In this document: positions 35,001 to 43,518 of the stretch, piece by piece
How the letters are laid out: every line of letters starts with the position of its first letter
How positions within the stretch are numbered: position 1 is the stretch's first letter
DNA from: Mycolicibacter senuensis
GTDB taxonomy: Bacteria > Actinomycetota > Actinomycetes > Mycobacteriales > Mycobacteriaceae
Assembly: GCF_002101885.1 (NCBI RefSeq)
Contig: NZ_LQPS01000033.1
Span: 1 to 64,000, forward strand
Reading direction: 5' to 3'
DNA length: 64,000 nucleotides
Translations under genes and position numbers: made by a program
The notes under the pieces: generated by a model
Database searches by the model: none
What the model was told of the DNA's origin: nothing
Seen by the model: only the letters and a program-made list of their open reading frames with translations

Positions 35001-36006
35001 GGTATTCCTCGGCGATGGCCGCGCGATGCTGTGCGGCGCCGCCCAGCATCAGTTCACCGGCTTTGGCTCGCTTGAGCGCGAACTGCAGATCGTTCTCCCA
35101 GGTGAACCCCATCGCGCCGAACAACTGCAGCCCGTGCCGGAAGACCACCGACTGGCATTCTCCGGCGGCCGCCTTCGCCATCGCCGAGGCCATCCGGCGA
35201 CGCGGGTCGTCGGCGGCGATCGTCAGCGCCGCGAAATACGCCAGCGCACGGGCACGCTCGATCGCCACGTGCATGTCGGCCGCCTTGTGCTGGACGGCCT
35301 GGAACGAGCCGATCGGTACACCGAACTGCTGACGGCTGCGTACGTGCTCGAGCGCCAGGTCGAGGATGCGTTGACAGGCGCCGACCATGGTCATCGCCAT
35401 CCCGGTGAGCGCGACGTGGCGCGCCCGCTCGACACTGGCACCGCCGCGCATCCGGGCGCTGTCGGGCACCTCGACCCCGGCGAAGGACACATCGGCCACG
35501 TGCAGCGTCGGGTCGAACACCGCGGACTTGCGCGCGGTCACCGCCGCGGCGTCGACGACGAACACCCCCGCGTCGGCGACCACCGCCAGCCGGTCGGCCC
35601 GGTCGCCGTCCAGCACGTGCAGCGCGGTTCCGTCCAGCACCCAACCGGCGGCATTGCGGTGGGCGCTCACCCCGCCCAGAACCGCCGCCCCGGTGGAGCC
35701 GTCGGGTCGGTGGTGCTCACCGACCAACGGCGCGAACTGGGTCATGGTGGCCAGAAACGGCGTGGGGTCGGTGGCGCGGCCGAGTTCTTCGAGAACGATC
35801 GCCAGCTCCACCGCGGTTTCCGGCTCGTGCAACTCGGTCCAGCCCAGATCGACATAGACCTTCCACAACGAGTCCACGGCAGCGTCGTCGCCACCCTCTG
35901 ATCCTTCTATGACACCGCGCACCAGCGAGGGCGAGCACTGCTTGCCCACCACGTCGCGCACCGTGCCCTGCCACAGTCGCTGATCCTCGTCAAACTCCAA
36001 CAGCAT
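34984..36006 (-). CDS. acyl-CoA dehydrogenase-family subunit (FadE partner)
   Basis: About 340 residues. The C-terminal helical domain is well matched (RSRQQFGVPIGSFQAVQHKAADM and GAMGFTWENDLQ), while the N-terminal and middle domains are shortened. This is the usual look of the second subunit of heteromeric mycobacterial acyl-CoA dehydrogenases. ATG 36006 follows AGGAGGTG. The perfect operator palindrome at 36033-36049 lies just upstream, so both FadE genes are likely repressed through it. Confidence 0.86.
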   Translation of the reverse strand: MLLEFDEDQRLWQGTVRDVVGKQCSPSLVRGVIEGSEGGDDAAVDSLWKVYVDLGWTELHEPETAVELAIVLEELGRATDPTPFLATMTQFAPLVGEHHRPDGSTGAAVLGGVSAHRNAAGWVLDGTALHVLDGDRADRLAVVADAGVFVVDAAAVTARKSAVFDPTLHVADVSFAGVEVPDSARMRGGASVERARHVALTGMAMTMVGACQRILDLALEHVRSRQQFGVPIGSFQAVQHKAADMHVAIERARALAYFAALTIAADDPRRRMASAMAKAAAGECQSVVFRHGLQLFGAMGFTWENDLQFALKRAKAGELMLGGAAQHRAAIAEEYLATHI

Positions 36007-36032
36007 TGCAGTCACCTCCTCCACAGGCCGGT

Positions 36033-36049
36033 CGAGAATAACATTCTCG
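36033..36049. promoter_or_regulatory. perfect operator-like palindrome (CGAGAAT-AAC-ATTCTCG)
   Basis: Seven-base arms match perfectly around a three-base spacer. The site ends 26 bases upstream of the FadE start at 36006 and lies in the divergent promoter region shared with the amidohydrolase at 36290. It has the same core as the sites at 48599, 50183 and 57210. Confidence 0.75.
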
Positions 36050-36157
36050 TTAGCGAATGTAACGATCTCGCCGCGAGATGCCGAGCTGTCCCAACGTATC
36101 GCGGGCTCACCGCGACCATGGTGGCGCCGGCCTGCGCAGGCCGCGCGACCAAAATGC

Positions 36158-36172
36158 GAGAATCCAGTTCTT
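36158..36172. promoter_or_regulatory. second, degenerate operator-like site
   Basis: GAGAAT-CCA-GTTCTT has one perfect half and two mismatches in the other. It is placed about 118 bases upstream of the plus-strand amidohydrolase, in a locally AT-richer stretch suitable for that promoter. Confidence 0.4.
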
Positions 36173-36289
36173 GCAAGCAAAGAATACAGCTATACAATGG
36201 TCGGCATCGGGACTCGGCTTCCCGGCGATTGACCACGGCGCACCCCGCGGCGGGCGCGGGGTCGGGCGACACGACGAAGGACGGCGTTG

Positions 36290-37387
36290 ATGATCGAGCA
36301 TCCGGATGGCACCCGCACCCCGGTCATCGACGCCAGCGTGCACATCTTCGCCGCATCCAACAAGGACCTGCGCGGTTTCCTGCGCGAGCCGTTCAAGAGC
36401 CGTGGCTTCCCGGACTACGAGATGGACTGGTACGGCGCACCGGGCGGCGAGTACGCGCCCGGCACCGAGGGGCCGCAGCGCCAATATCCGGGTTCGGACC
36501 CCGACGTGGTCGCCGGGCACCTGTTCGATGATCGCGGCGTCGACGTGGCGATCCTGCACCCGATGACCCGCGGTGTCATGCCGGACCGGCACCTGGGGTC
36601 GGCGCTGGCCGCCGCGCACAACGAGATCCTGGTGTCGCGCTGGCTGGACCACAGCGCGCACGGGGAACGCTTCCGCGGCACCATCCGGGTCAACCCCGAC
36701 GACATCGCCGGGGCGCTGCGTGAGATCGACCGATGGAAGGACCATCCCCGGGTGGTGCAGATCGGCGTTCCGCTGCAATCGCGGGAACTCTTCGGCAAAC
36801 CCCAGTTCTGGCCGTTGTGGGAGGCCGCCGTCGAGGCCGGCCTGCCGGTGGCCGCACACATCGAGGTGGGCTCGGGGATCGCCGCCTCACCCACGCCGTC
36901 CGGGGTGCCCCGCGTCTACGAGCACTACGTCAGCTTCATGGCGTGTAACTACCTGTACCACCTGATGAACATGATCGCCGAGGGCGTCTTCGAGCGGATG
37001 CCGGCACTGAAGTTCGTCTGGGCCGACGGCGCCGCGGACCTGCTGACGCCGTTCATCTGGCGGATGGACACTTTCGGCCGGCCGCATCTGGAGCAGACAC
37101 CGTGGGCGCCGAAGATGCCCAGCGACTACCTGCCCGACCACGTGTACTTCATCCAGGGCGCCATGGACGGCCCCGGCGACACCGACTTCGCCGGCGAGTG
37201 GTTCGGCTTCACCGGCAAGGACGACATGGTGATGTACGGCTCCAGCTATCCGCACTGGCAGCACAACGACCTGTCCGTCCCGCATGCGCTCAGCGCCGAG
37301 CAACGCGACAAGCTGTGCTGGCGCAACGCCAGCCTGCTCTACGGCATAGAAGTCCCGGCCGTACCGGCCGCCGCGAGCGCACACTAG
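36290..37387 (+). CDS. amidohydrolase_2-family metal-dependent hydrolase or decarboxylase
   Basis: About 365 residues of the amidohydrolase_2 (COG2159) TIM-barrel family. It has PVIDASVHIF at the start, VAAHIEVGSG around the barrel His and YGSSYPHWQ near the C-terminus. Members include nonoxidative decarboxylases as well as hydrolases. ATG 36290 is favoured over TTG 36287 by the GAAGGAC spacing. It is followed by a second family member 28 bases downstream, then a Rieske protein and an alpha/beta hydrolase, forming one plus-strand unit. Confidence 0.82.
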   Translation: MIEHPDGTRTPVIDASVHIFAASNKDLRGFLREPFKSRGFPDYEMDWYGAPGGEYAPGTEGPQRQYPGSDPDVVAGHLFDDRGVDVAILHPMTRGVMPDRHLGSALAAAHNEILVSRWLDHSAHGERFRGTIRVNPDDIAGALREIDRWKDHPRVVQIGVPLQSRELFGKPQFWPLWEAAVEAGLPVAAHIEVGSGIAASPTPSGVPRVYEHYVSFMACNYLYHLMNMIAEGVFERMPALKFVWADGAADLLTPFIWRMDTFGRPHLEQTPWAPKMPSDYLPDHVYFIQGAMDGPGDTDFAGEWFGFTGKDDMVMYGSSYPHWQHNDLSVPHALSAEQRDKLCWRNASLLYGIEVPAVPAAASAH

Positions 37388-37415
37388 AGAGCAGTTGGGA
37401 TCAAGGGAGACCACC

Positions 37416-38558
37416 ATGACCGTGACAGCCACAGAGCGCAAGCCGGCGGCCGAGCGCATCGCCGTGCGGTGTGTGGATTCCGATGTTCACCCGGTGCCGC
37501 GGCGCGGCGAACTGACTCAGTACATCCCGGAGCCGTGGCGCAGCAAGTACTTTCTGACCCGACGCGTCGGTGAGCAGATCTACTACGACGCACCGGACTA
37601 CGCCCACGCGTTCGCGATGCGCGTGGATGCGTTCCCGGCCGACGGCGAGTTCCCGGGCAGTGACCCGGAGTTGGCGTTCAAGCAGCTCATCATGGCGGCG
37701 GGCTCGGACTTCGCGATCCTGGAGCCGGCCGCCTACCCGGCCCGCTTTCCCGAAGCTCAGCAAGCGATGTCGGCGGCGCTCAACGACTGGCAGGCCAACC
37801 ACTGGCTGGACAGCCATAACAACTGGCACCAACGGTGGCGCGGCTCGATCTGCGCCGCCATCGAGGACCCGGCAGGGGCGGTCGCCGAGATCGAGAAGTG
37901 GGCCGGACACCCCTACATGGCCCAGATCCTGATCAAGGCCGAGCCGCGGCCGTCATGGGGCGACCCCAAGTACGACCCGATCTGGGCGGCGGCCACCAAA
38001 CACGACATCACCGTCAGCTGCCACCTGTCGCGCAGCCACCACGAAGAGCTGCCGATGCCGCCGGTGGGCATGCCCAGCTACAACCACGACTTCATGGTCA
38101 CCTACTCGCTGCTGGCGGCCAACCAGGTGATGAGCCTGGTGTTCGACGGCGTCTTCGACCGCCACCCGAACCTGCGCATCGTGCTGGTCGAACACGCCTT
38201 CACCTGGATCCTGCCGCTGATGTGGCGGATGGACGCCATCTACGCCGCGCGCAAGTCGTGGCTGGACATCAAACGCAAACCCAGCGAATACGTCAAGGAC
38301 CACATCAAGTTCACCACCCAGCCGCTGGACTACCCCGAGGACAAGACCGAGTTGACCCGGGCTCTCGAGTGGATGGAGTGCGAGAAGATCCTGCTGTACT
38401 CCTCGGACTACCCGCACTGGACCTTCGACGATCCACGCTGGCTGGTCAAGCACCTGCCGAAGGCGGCTCGCGAAGCGGTGATGTTCCGCAACGGGCTGGC
38501 GACCTACCACCTTCCGGACACGGTTCCGGCCCTCGAGGGTCAGGTGCGGGTGTTCTGA
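37416..38558 (+). CDS. amidohydrolase_2-family protein
   Basis: A 380-residue second amidohydrolase_2 protein. CVDSDVHPVPRRGEL carries the N-terminal metal site, SCHLSRSHHEE the barrel His, VLVEHAFTWILPLMWRMDA a family helix and LLYSSDYPHWTFDDP the C-terminal Asp/His motif. ATG 37416 follows AAGGGAGA. The stop is immediately followed by the Rieske start. Two tandem paralogues with different N-terminal metal motifs suggest either a heteromer or two successive steps. Confidence 0.83.
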   Translation: MTVTATERKPAAERIAVRCVDSDVHPVPRRGELTQYIPEPWRSKYFLTRRVGEQIYYDAPDYAHAFAMRVDAFPADGEFPGSDPELAFKQLIMAAGSDFAILEPAAYPARFPEAQQAMSAALNDWQANHWLDSHNNWHQRWRGSICAAIEDPAGAVAEIEKWAGHPYMAQILIKAEPRPSWGDPKYDPIWAAATKHDITVSCHLSRSHHEELPMPPVGMPSYNHDFMVTYSLLAANQVMSLVFDGVFDRHPNLRIVLVEHAFTWILPLMWRMDAIYAARKSWLDIKRKPSEYVKDHIKFTTQPLDYPEDKTELTRALEWMECEKILLYSSDYPHWTFDDPRWLVKHLPKAAREAVMFRNGLATYHLPDTVPALEGQVRVF

Positions 38559-38951
38559 ATGAGCGAAGAGGAACAGCGGCCCCGGCTGGCCCAGGGCCGC
38601 GAGCACATCGTTGCCACCGTCGACGAAATCCCGCCCGGCACCCATAAACTCGTGCCGATCGGTCATCACGGCGTCGGGGTCTACAACATCAACGGGACGT
38701 TCTACGCGATCGCGAACTTCTGTCCGCACCAAGGCGGCCCGTTGTGTTCCGGACGGCTGCGCGGGCGCACCGTCGTCGACGAGAGCGCACCGGGTGACGC
38801 CACCATGGTCCGCGACCTCGAGTACATCTACTGCCCTTGGCACCAATGGGGTTTCGAGCTCGCCACCGGCACCACCGCGGTCAAACCGGAGTGGAGCATC
38901 CGCACCTACCCGGTGCGCGTGGTCGGCAACGACGTCCTGGTCCAGGCCTAA
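38559..38951 (+). CDS. Rieske [2Fe-2S] ferredoxin-like protein
   Basis: A 130-residue free-standing Rieske domain. FCPHQGGPLC gives the first Cys-His pair and YCPWHQWGFEL the second, separated by a longer loop than in classic Rieske ferredoxins (about 35 residues, including DESAPGDAT). No membrane segment. It could be an electron carrier for an oxygenase such as the Rieske oxygenase at 50766 or an accessory to the amidohydrolases. It starts directly at the previous stop codon. Confidence 0.85.
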   Translation: MSEEEQRPRLAQGREHIVATVDEIPPGTHKLVPIGHHGVGVYNINGTFYAIANFCPHQGGPLCSGRLRGRTVVDESAPGDATMVRDLEYIYCPWHQWGFELATGTTAVKPEWSIRTYPVRVVGNDVLVQA

Positions 38952-38967
38952 CACACGGGAGTAATCG

Positions 38968-39834
38968 GTGCCCTCTGTCGCAATCAACGGCGGGAACGTT
39001 GTCTATGAGATCCTCGGCGACACCGGCGATCTGATCGTGCTGACGCCCGGCGGCCGGTTCTCCAAGGAGATTCCCGGCCTACGCCCGCTGGCCGACAAAC
39101 TCGTTGACGGCGGCTACCGGGTGCTGTTGTGGGACCGCCCCAACTGCGGGGCCTCCGAGGTGCAGTTCTACGGCCAATCCGAATCGCACATGCGGGCCGA
39201 AACCCTGCACGGGCTGCTGACCGCGCTCGACACCGGGCCGTGCATCATCGCCGGCGGCTCGGGCGGCGCACGAGACTCGATCCTGACCACCATGCTCTAC
39301 CCCGAGCTGGTCACCAAACTGGTGCTGTGGAACATCGTCGGCGGCGTATACGGCACCTTCGTATTGGGCTCGTACTACGTGGTTCCCAGCATCCTGGCAG
39401 TGCGCGGCGGCGGGACCCGGGCGCTGCTGGGCGTGCGCGAATGGCAGGAGCGGATCGAGGAGAATCCGGCCAACAAGCAGCGACTGCTCGACATGGACAG
39501 CGACGCATTCCTCAAGGTGATGCTGCGCTGGCTCAATGCGTTCGTGTCCAAGCCGGGCCAGACGATTCCCGGGGTCGACGACGAGATGTTCGACCGCATA
39601 ACGGTTCCCACACTGATCATCCGCGGCGGCGAGAACGATTGGGACCACCCCAAGCGCACCTCACTGGAGGTGAACTGTTTGATCAAGGGATCCGAACTGA
39701 TCGACCCGCCGTGGCCGGAGGACGCCTGGGAGCGGGCAGGCGAAGAGCGGGCCGCCGGAAAGGTGAGTCACTTCAACATGTTCGACACCTGGGTGCTGGC
39801 CGCCCCGGCGATCCTGGAATTCCTGGGGCGCTGA
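38968..39834 (+). CDS. alpha/beta hydrolase
   Basis: A 288-residue hydrolase. LTPGGRFSKE is the oxyanion region, LLWDRPNCGASE a strand and turn, AGGSGGARDS the nucleophile elbow, and the acid is in RGGENDWDHP. A late His is in KVSHFNMFDTWV. GTG 38968 lies after CACGGGAGT. The substrate is unknown; as the last gene of this plus-strand unit it may hydrolyse the ester, lactone or thioester made by the preceding enzymes. Confidence 0.77.
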   Translation: MPSVAINGGNVVYEILGDTGDLIVLTPGGRFSKEIPGLRPLADKLVDGGYRVLLWDRPNCGASEVQFYGQSESHMRAETLHGLLTALDTGPCIIAGGSGGARDSILTTMLYPELVTKLVLWNIVGGVYGTFVLGSYYVVPSILAVRGGGTRALLGVREWQERIEENPANKQRLLDMDSDAFLKVMLRWLNAFVSKPGQTIPGVDDEMFDRITVPTLIIRGGENDWDHPKRTSLEVNCLIKGSELIDPPWPEDAWERAGEERAAGKVSHFNMFDTWVLAAPAILEFLGR

Positions 39835-39839
39835 TGAGC

Positions 39840-40304
39840 TCAGCGGGTGTGGAGGTGGACCTCGCAGTTCAGCGATGCCTCCAACGCGGTGTGGATGCGG
39901 CTCTCGCCGACCCGCGCCACGTCCGGTTCGTCCATCGTCACGTGGACGACGTCCAGGCCATCCGCTCCGACCGTCCGGGCGATCTCCCCGGTCAGCCCCA
40001 GCCCGGCGAGGACCCCGTGCACGTCGTCGTCGGTGCCCCGGCTCACGTAGGTCACCACGCCGGCCGCCGGGTTCGTGCCGAACGCCTTGGCGCACAGTTG
40101 TATACCGGTATCCACAATGTCGGGGCCGGTGATCAGCAGCCGGACCTGGCGCCGGCCCACCGGCATGGCCGCAAGGCTGGTGTCCACCACGTCGATCCCG
40201 GATCGTCCGGCCAGACCTCGCAGCGTCGCCATCCCGGCCGTCAACTGCTCGGGTGTCAGCCGCCCGGTCGGGTCGACGTCGATGCGCACCACCGCTGTTC
40301 TCAC
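39840..40304 (-). CDS. uncharacterised protein on the opposite strand
   Basis: About 154 residues, acidic and predicted mixed alpha/beta, with no motif that I recognise. It lies alone on the minus strand inside a run of plus-strand genes. Its 3' end faces the alpha/beta hydrolase with a five-base gap, and its 5' end lies just upstream of the NuoF-like gene. I chose GTG 40304 (VRTAVVRIDVD) over TTG 40334, which would overlap that neighbour's start. No strong ribosome site is seen. Coding is supported by the long codon-biased frame only. Confidence 0.55.
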   Translation of the reverse strand: MRTAVVRIDVDPTGRLTPEQLTAGMATLRGLAGRSGIDVVDTSLAAMPVGRRQVRLLITGPDIVDTGIQLCAKAFGTNPAAGVVTYVSRGTDDDVHGVLAGLGLTGEIARTVGADGLDVVHVTMDEPDVARVGESRIHTALEASLNCEVHLHTR

Positions 40305-40333
40305 GACCGCGAGCCTAGCCAAACGAGGTGGCA

Positions 40334-41641
40334 ATGACGACCAGCAGCACGCCCACCGCCGATGTCGGTGCCTTCACCATCGCCGCCTGGCCGGGTTGCA
40401 CCCCGCGACTGCTGCGTGAGGATGCAGAAGACGGCGCGTCGTACGTCGCCGACGGCGGCTACCAGCCGCTGACCGACCCGGAAGCCCTTCTCGCCGAGGT
40501 TGATCGCAGTGGGCTGCTGGGGCGCGGCGGGGCGGGTTTCCCGCTGGCCGTCAAGTTGGCCTCGGTGCGCGACCGGGCCTTGCGCGGCCGGGACGCCGTC
40601 GTCGTCGCCAACGGCGAGGAGGGCGAACCGGCGTCGATCAAGGACCGCTGGCTGTTGCGCCACCGCCCGCATCTGGTGCTCGACGGGTTGCGGCTTGCCG
40701 CGCAGATAGCCGGGGCCTCGCGGGCGTATGTCTATGTCTCCGATCCGGCGGCGGCCCGTAGCGTCGAGGACGCGCTGGCCGAGGTCGCGGCGGAATCACT
40801 GGGCGGGCTGACGATCAGCGTGTTCACCGTGGACCCGGGATATGTGGCCGGTGAGGAGACCGCCGCGGTGCGGGCCATCAACGGCGGCCCGGCCAAGCCG
40901 ACCGACAAGCCGCCGCGACCCTACCAGCGCGGGGTCGCACAACGCCCGACGCTGGTCTCCAATGTCGAGACGCTGGCGAACCTGCCATATCTACAGCGGC
41001 ACGGCGCGACGGCGTTCCGCTCCGCGGGTACCGGTGCATCTCCGGGAACGTTCCTGGCCACGGTGACCGGCGGCGGCCGCGCGCCGGTGCTCTACGAACT
41101 TCCGCACGGTGTCGCCATCACCGAACTGCTTGACGTGCATGGGATCCCGGCCGAGCAGGTGCGTGGGCTGCTGATGGGCGGGTACTTCGCCGGGCTGCTC
41201 AACCGCGACGGGCTGGAAGCCACCCTGGACCACGAGACCCTGCGCGCCGGCGGCAGCGGCCTGGGCTGCGGGGCGATGACCGTTCTCACCGACGACTGCC
41301 CCGTCGCGGTCGCCGCCTCGGTGCTGGCTTACTTCGGGCGGGAGAACGCCGGACAGTGCGGGTCGTGCTTCAACGGCACCGTGGCGATGGCGGCGGTGGC
41401 CGAGGCGCTGCGGGACGGGGTCGCGACCGCCGAGGATCTGGCGCGACTGCAGCGGTGGGCCGGGGTCTTACCCGGGCGCGGCGCCTGCGGGACGCTCGAC
41501 GGCGCCACCACGGTGGCGGCCAGCCTGCTGACCCGGTTCCGGGACGTGGTGGCCGACCACCTGGCCGGCAGTTGCGATACCTGCCGAGGCGGCGCCTACC
41601 GGGCCGAACGCCCCTACGCGATCGAGGAGTTGACGGCATGA
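40334..41641 (+). CDS. NuoF-like NADH:ferredoxin oxidoreductase subunit
   Basis: A 435-residue stand-alone homologue of the complex I 51-kDa subunit. GLLGRGGAGFP (residues 61-71) and NGEEGEPASIKDR bind FMN and NADH, an SLBB-type domain follows around 250-300, and the C-terminal iron-sulfur part has Cys342, Cys345 and Cys385. The third Cys of the CxxCxxC motif is Asn348, and an extra CDTC pair (414, 417) lies at the end. ATG 40334 has GAGG five bases upstream. The overlapping ferredoxin gene suggests it reduces that ferredoxin with NADH. Confidence 0.83.
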   Translation: MTTSSTPTADVGAFTIAAWPGCTPRLLREDAEDGASYVADGGYQPLTDPEALLAEVDRSGLLGRGGAGFPLAVKLASVRDRALRGRDAVVVANGEEGEPASIKDRWLLRHRPHLVLDGLRLAAQIAGASRAYVYVSDPAAARSVEDALAEVAAESLGGLTISVFTVDPGYVAGEETAAVRAINGGPAKPTDKPPRPYQRGVAQRPTLVSNVETLANLPYLQRHGATAFRSAGTGASPGTFLATVTGGGRAPVLYELPHGVAITELLDVHGIPAEQVRGLLMGGYFAGLLNRDGLEATLDHETLRAGGSGLGCGAMTVLTDDCPVAVAASVLAYFGRENAGQCGSCFNGTVAMAAVAEALRDGVATAEDLARLQRWAGVLPGRGACGTLDGATTVAASLLTRFRDVVADHLAGSCDTCRGGAYRAERPYAIEELTA

Positions 41642-41847
41642 AGATCCGGCTGGATCGCACGATGTGCGACGGGTTCGGCTTCTGCGCCAAACACGCGCCG
41701 AAGTACTTCTCGCTGGACGACTGGGGGTATGCGTCGCTGACCGGCGACGGCACGGTGGACGAGGCCGATGAGCGTGACGTCATGCGTGCCCTGCTGGACT
41801 GCCCGGTGCACGCCATCATCGAGATCACCGAGGACGACGACCAATGA
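41638..41847 (+). CDS. 3Fe-4S-type ferredoxin, Phe-variant motif
   Basis: A 69-residue ferredoxin with CDGFGFC (Cys10, Cys16) and CPVHAI (Cys55); Phe replaces the fourth ligand position. It overlaps the NuoF-like gene and the DUF35-thiolase gene by four bases each. The position makes it the probable electron acceptor of the NuoF-like protein. Phe variants are much less common than His or Cys ones and would shift the redox potential. Confidence 0.83.
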   Translation: MKIRLDRTMCDGFGFCAKHAPKYFSLDDWGYASLTGDGTVDEADERDVMRALLDCPVHAIIEITEDDDQ

Positions 41848-43508
41848 GCGCACCGGGACGGCCGCTGCCGGCGATCACCATGGACAACGAGTTCTTCTGG
41901 ACCTCGGGCGCCGACGGCGTACTGCGCCTGCAGAACTGTCGGGACTGCTCCGCGCTGATCCATCCGCCGCAGCCGATCTGCCGGTACTGCCGGGGCACCA
42001 ACATGGGGGTGGCCGAGGTCTCCGGGCGGGCCACGCTGGCCGGGTTCACCGTCAACCACCGGTTCAGCTTGCCCGGCTTGCCGGCGCCCTACGTGGTGGC
42101 GCAGGTCGCGATCGACGAGGATCCCCGGGTTCGGTTGACCACCAACATCATCGAGTGCGACGCCGATCAGCTCGAGCTGGGCCAACAGGTGGAGGTGGTG
42201 TTCGAGAGCATTGAGGACGTGTGGCTGCCGCTGTTCCGGCCGGTGGCTCAGGGCGCGGCAGGCTCGGCGAGCAAACCGCTGCCCGCCGATGAGATCGCGC
42301 CCGAGGACTTTGCACAGCACGTGCGCCCGATGGTGAGCGCCGACAAATTCGAGGACAAGTCGGCGATCACCGGGATCGGCGCTTCACGACTGGGCCGTCG
42401 GCTCATGGCTGCACCGCTGGCGCTGACCGTGGAGGCATGCCAGGCGGCCATCGCCGATGCCGGGCTGACCTTCGATGACATCGACGGGCTCTCAACGTAT
42501 CCGAGCTTGGACGTAGCCGGCATGGGCGAAGGCGGCGTTACGGCGTTGGAGGGCGCGTTGGGATTGCGCCCGACATGGATCAACGGAGGCATGGACACCT
42601 TCGGGCCTGGTGGCTCTGTCATCGCCGCGATGATGGCCGTTGCCACCGGACTGGCGCGCCATGTGCTGTGTTTCCGAACCGTCTGGGAATCAACGTTCAG
42701 CGAGCTGCTCAAGGCCGGCAAAGCCTCCCCCCCGGGCGGACGGCGCACGAACAGCTGGCAGATTCCGTTCGGTGCCACCTCGGCGGCGCACACGCTGGCG
42801 CTCAACGCCCAGCGGCACTTCCACCGCTACGGCACCACCCGCGAGACGCTGGGCTGGATCGCGCTGAACCAGCGGGCCAATGCCGCACTCAACCCGACGG
42901 CGATCTACCGCGACCCGATGACCATGGACGATTACCTGTCCGCCCGGATGATCACCACGCCGTTCGGGCTCTATGACTGCGATGTCCCGTGCGACGGCGC
43001 GGTGGCGGTGATCGTCTCCGCGGTGGACGCCGCCCGTGACCTGGCCAAGCCGCCGGTGCTGGTGGAGGCGGTCGGCACCCAGATCATCGAGCGGACGGAC
43101 TGGGACCAGAGCACCCTGACCCACGAACCCCAGGTGCTGGGTCAGGCCGCCCACCTGTGGTCGCGGACCACCCTGCGCCCGGCCGACGTCGACGTCGCCG
43201 AGCTCTACGACGGGTTCAGCTTCAACTGCCTGTCCTGGATCGAGGCACTGGGCTTCTGCGGCATCGGGGAGGCCAAGAGCTTCCTGGACGGCGGGGCCAA
43301 CATCGCCCGCGACGGGGTGCTTCCGCTGAACACCCATGGCGGCCAGCTCTCCCACGGCCGCACCCACGGGATGGGGCTGATCCACGAAGCGGTCACCCAG
43401 TTGCGCGGTGAGGCCGGCGCACGCCAGGTGAGCGGCGCCCGGGTGGCGGTGACCAGCAGTGGCGGGCTGACCCCCAGCGGGGTCATGTTGTTGCGGGCCG
43501 ACTCGTGA
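41844..43508 (+). CDS. DUF35 zinc-ribbon/OB-fold fused to Ltp2-like thiolase-fold aldolase
   Basis: A 554-residue fusion. Residues 1 to about 135 are a DUF35 protein with a zinc ribbon (Cys32, Cys35, Cys46, Cys49) and OB-fold. Residues about 172-554 are an SCP2-thiolase fold. The segment where thiolases carry the reactive Cys reads NGGMDTFGPGGS (about 248-258) and has none; ELYDGFSFNCL carries a Tyr at a site important in Ltp2 steroid retro-aldolases. The family role is cleaving a beta-hydroxyacyl-CoA C-C bond in side-chain removal. In the known systems DUF35 and aldolase are separate polypeptides, so the fusion matches their complex. Confidence 0.8.
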   Translation: MSAPGRPLPAITMDNEFFWTSGADGVLRLQNCRDCSALIHPPQPICRYCRGTNMGVAEVSGRATLAGFTVNHRFSLPGLPAPYVVAQVAIDEDPRVRLTTNIIECDADQLELGQQVEVVFESIEDVWLPLFRPVAQGAAGSASKPLPADEIAPEDFAQHVRPMVSADKFEDKSAITGIGASRLGRRLMAAPLALTVEACQAAIADAGLTFDDIDGLSTYPSLDVAGMGEGGVTALEGALGLRPTWINGGMDTFGPGGSVIAAMMAVATGLARHVLCFRTVWESTFSELLKAGKASPPGGRRTNSWQIPFGATSAAHTLALNAQRHFHRYGTTRETLGWIALNQRANAALNPTAIYRDPMTMDDYLSARMITTPFGLYDCDVPCDGAVAVIVSAVDAARDLAKPPVLVEAVGTQIIERTDWDQSTLTHEPQVLGQAAHLWSRTTLRPADVDVAELYDGFSFNCLSWIEALGFCGIGEAKSFLDGGANIARDGVLPLNTHGGQLSHGRTHGMGLIHEAVTQLRGEAGARQVSGARVAVTSSGGLTPSGVMLLRADS

Positions 43509-43518
43509 GGACCGCCGT

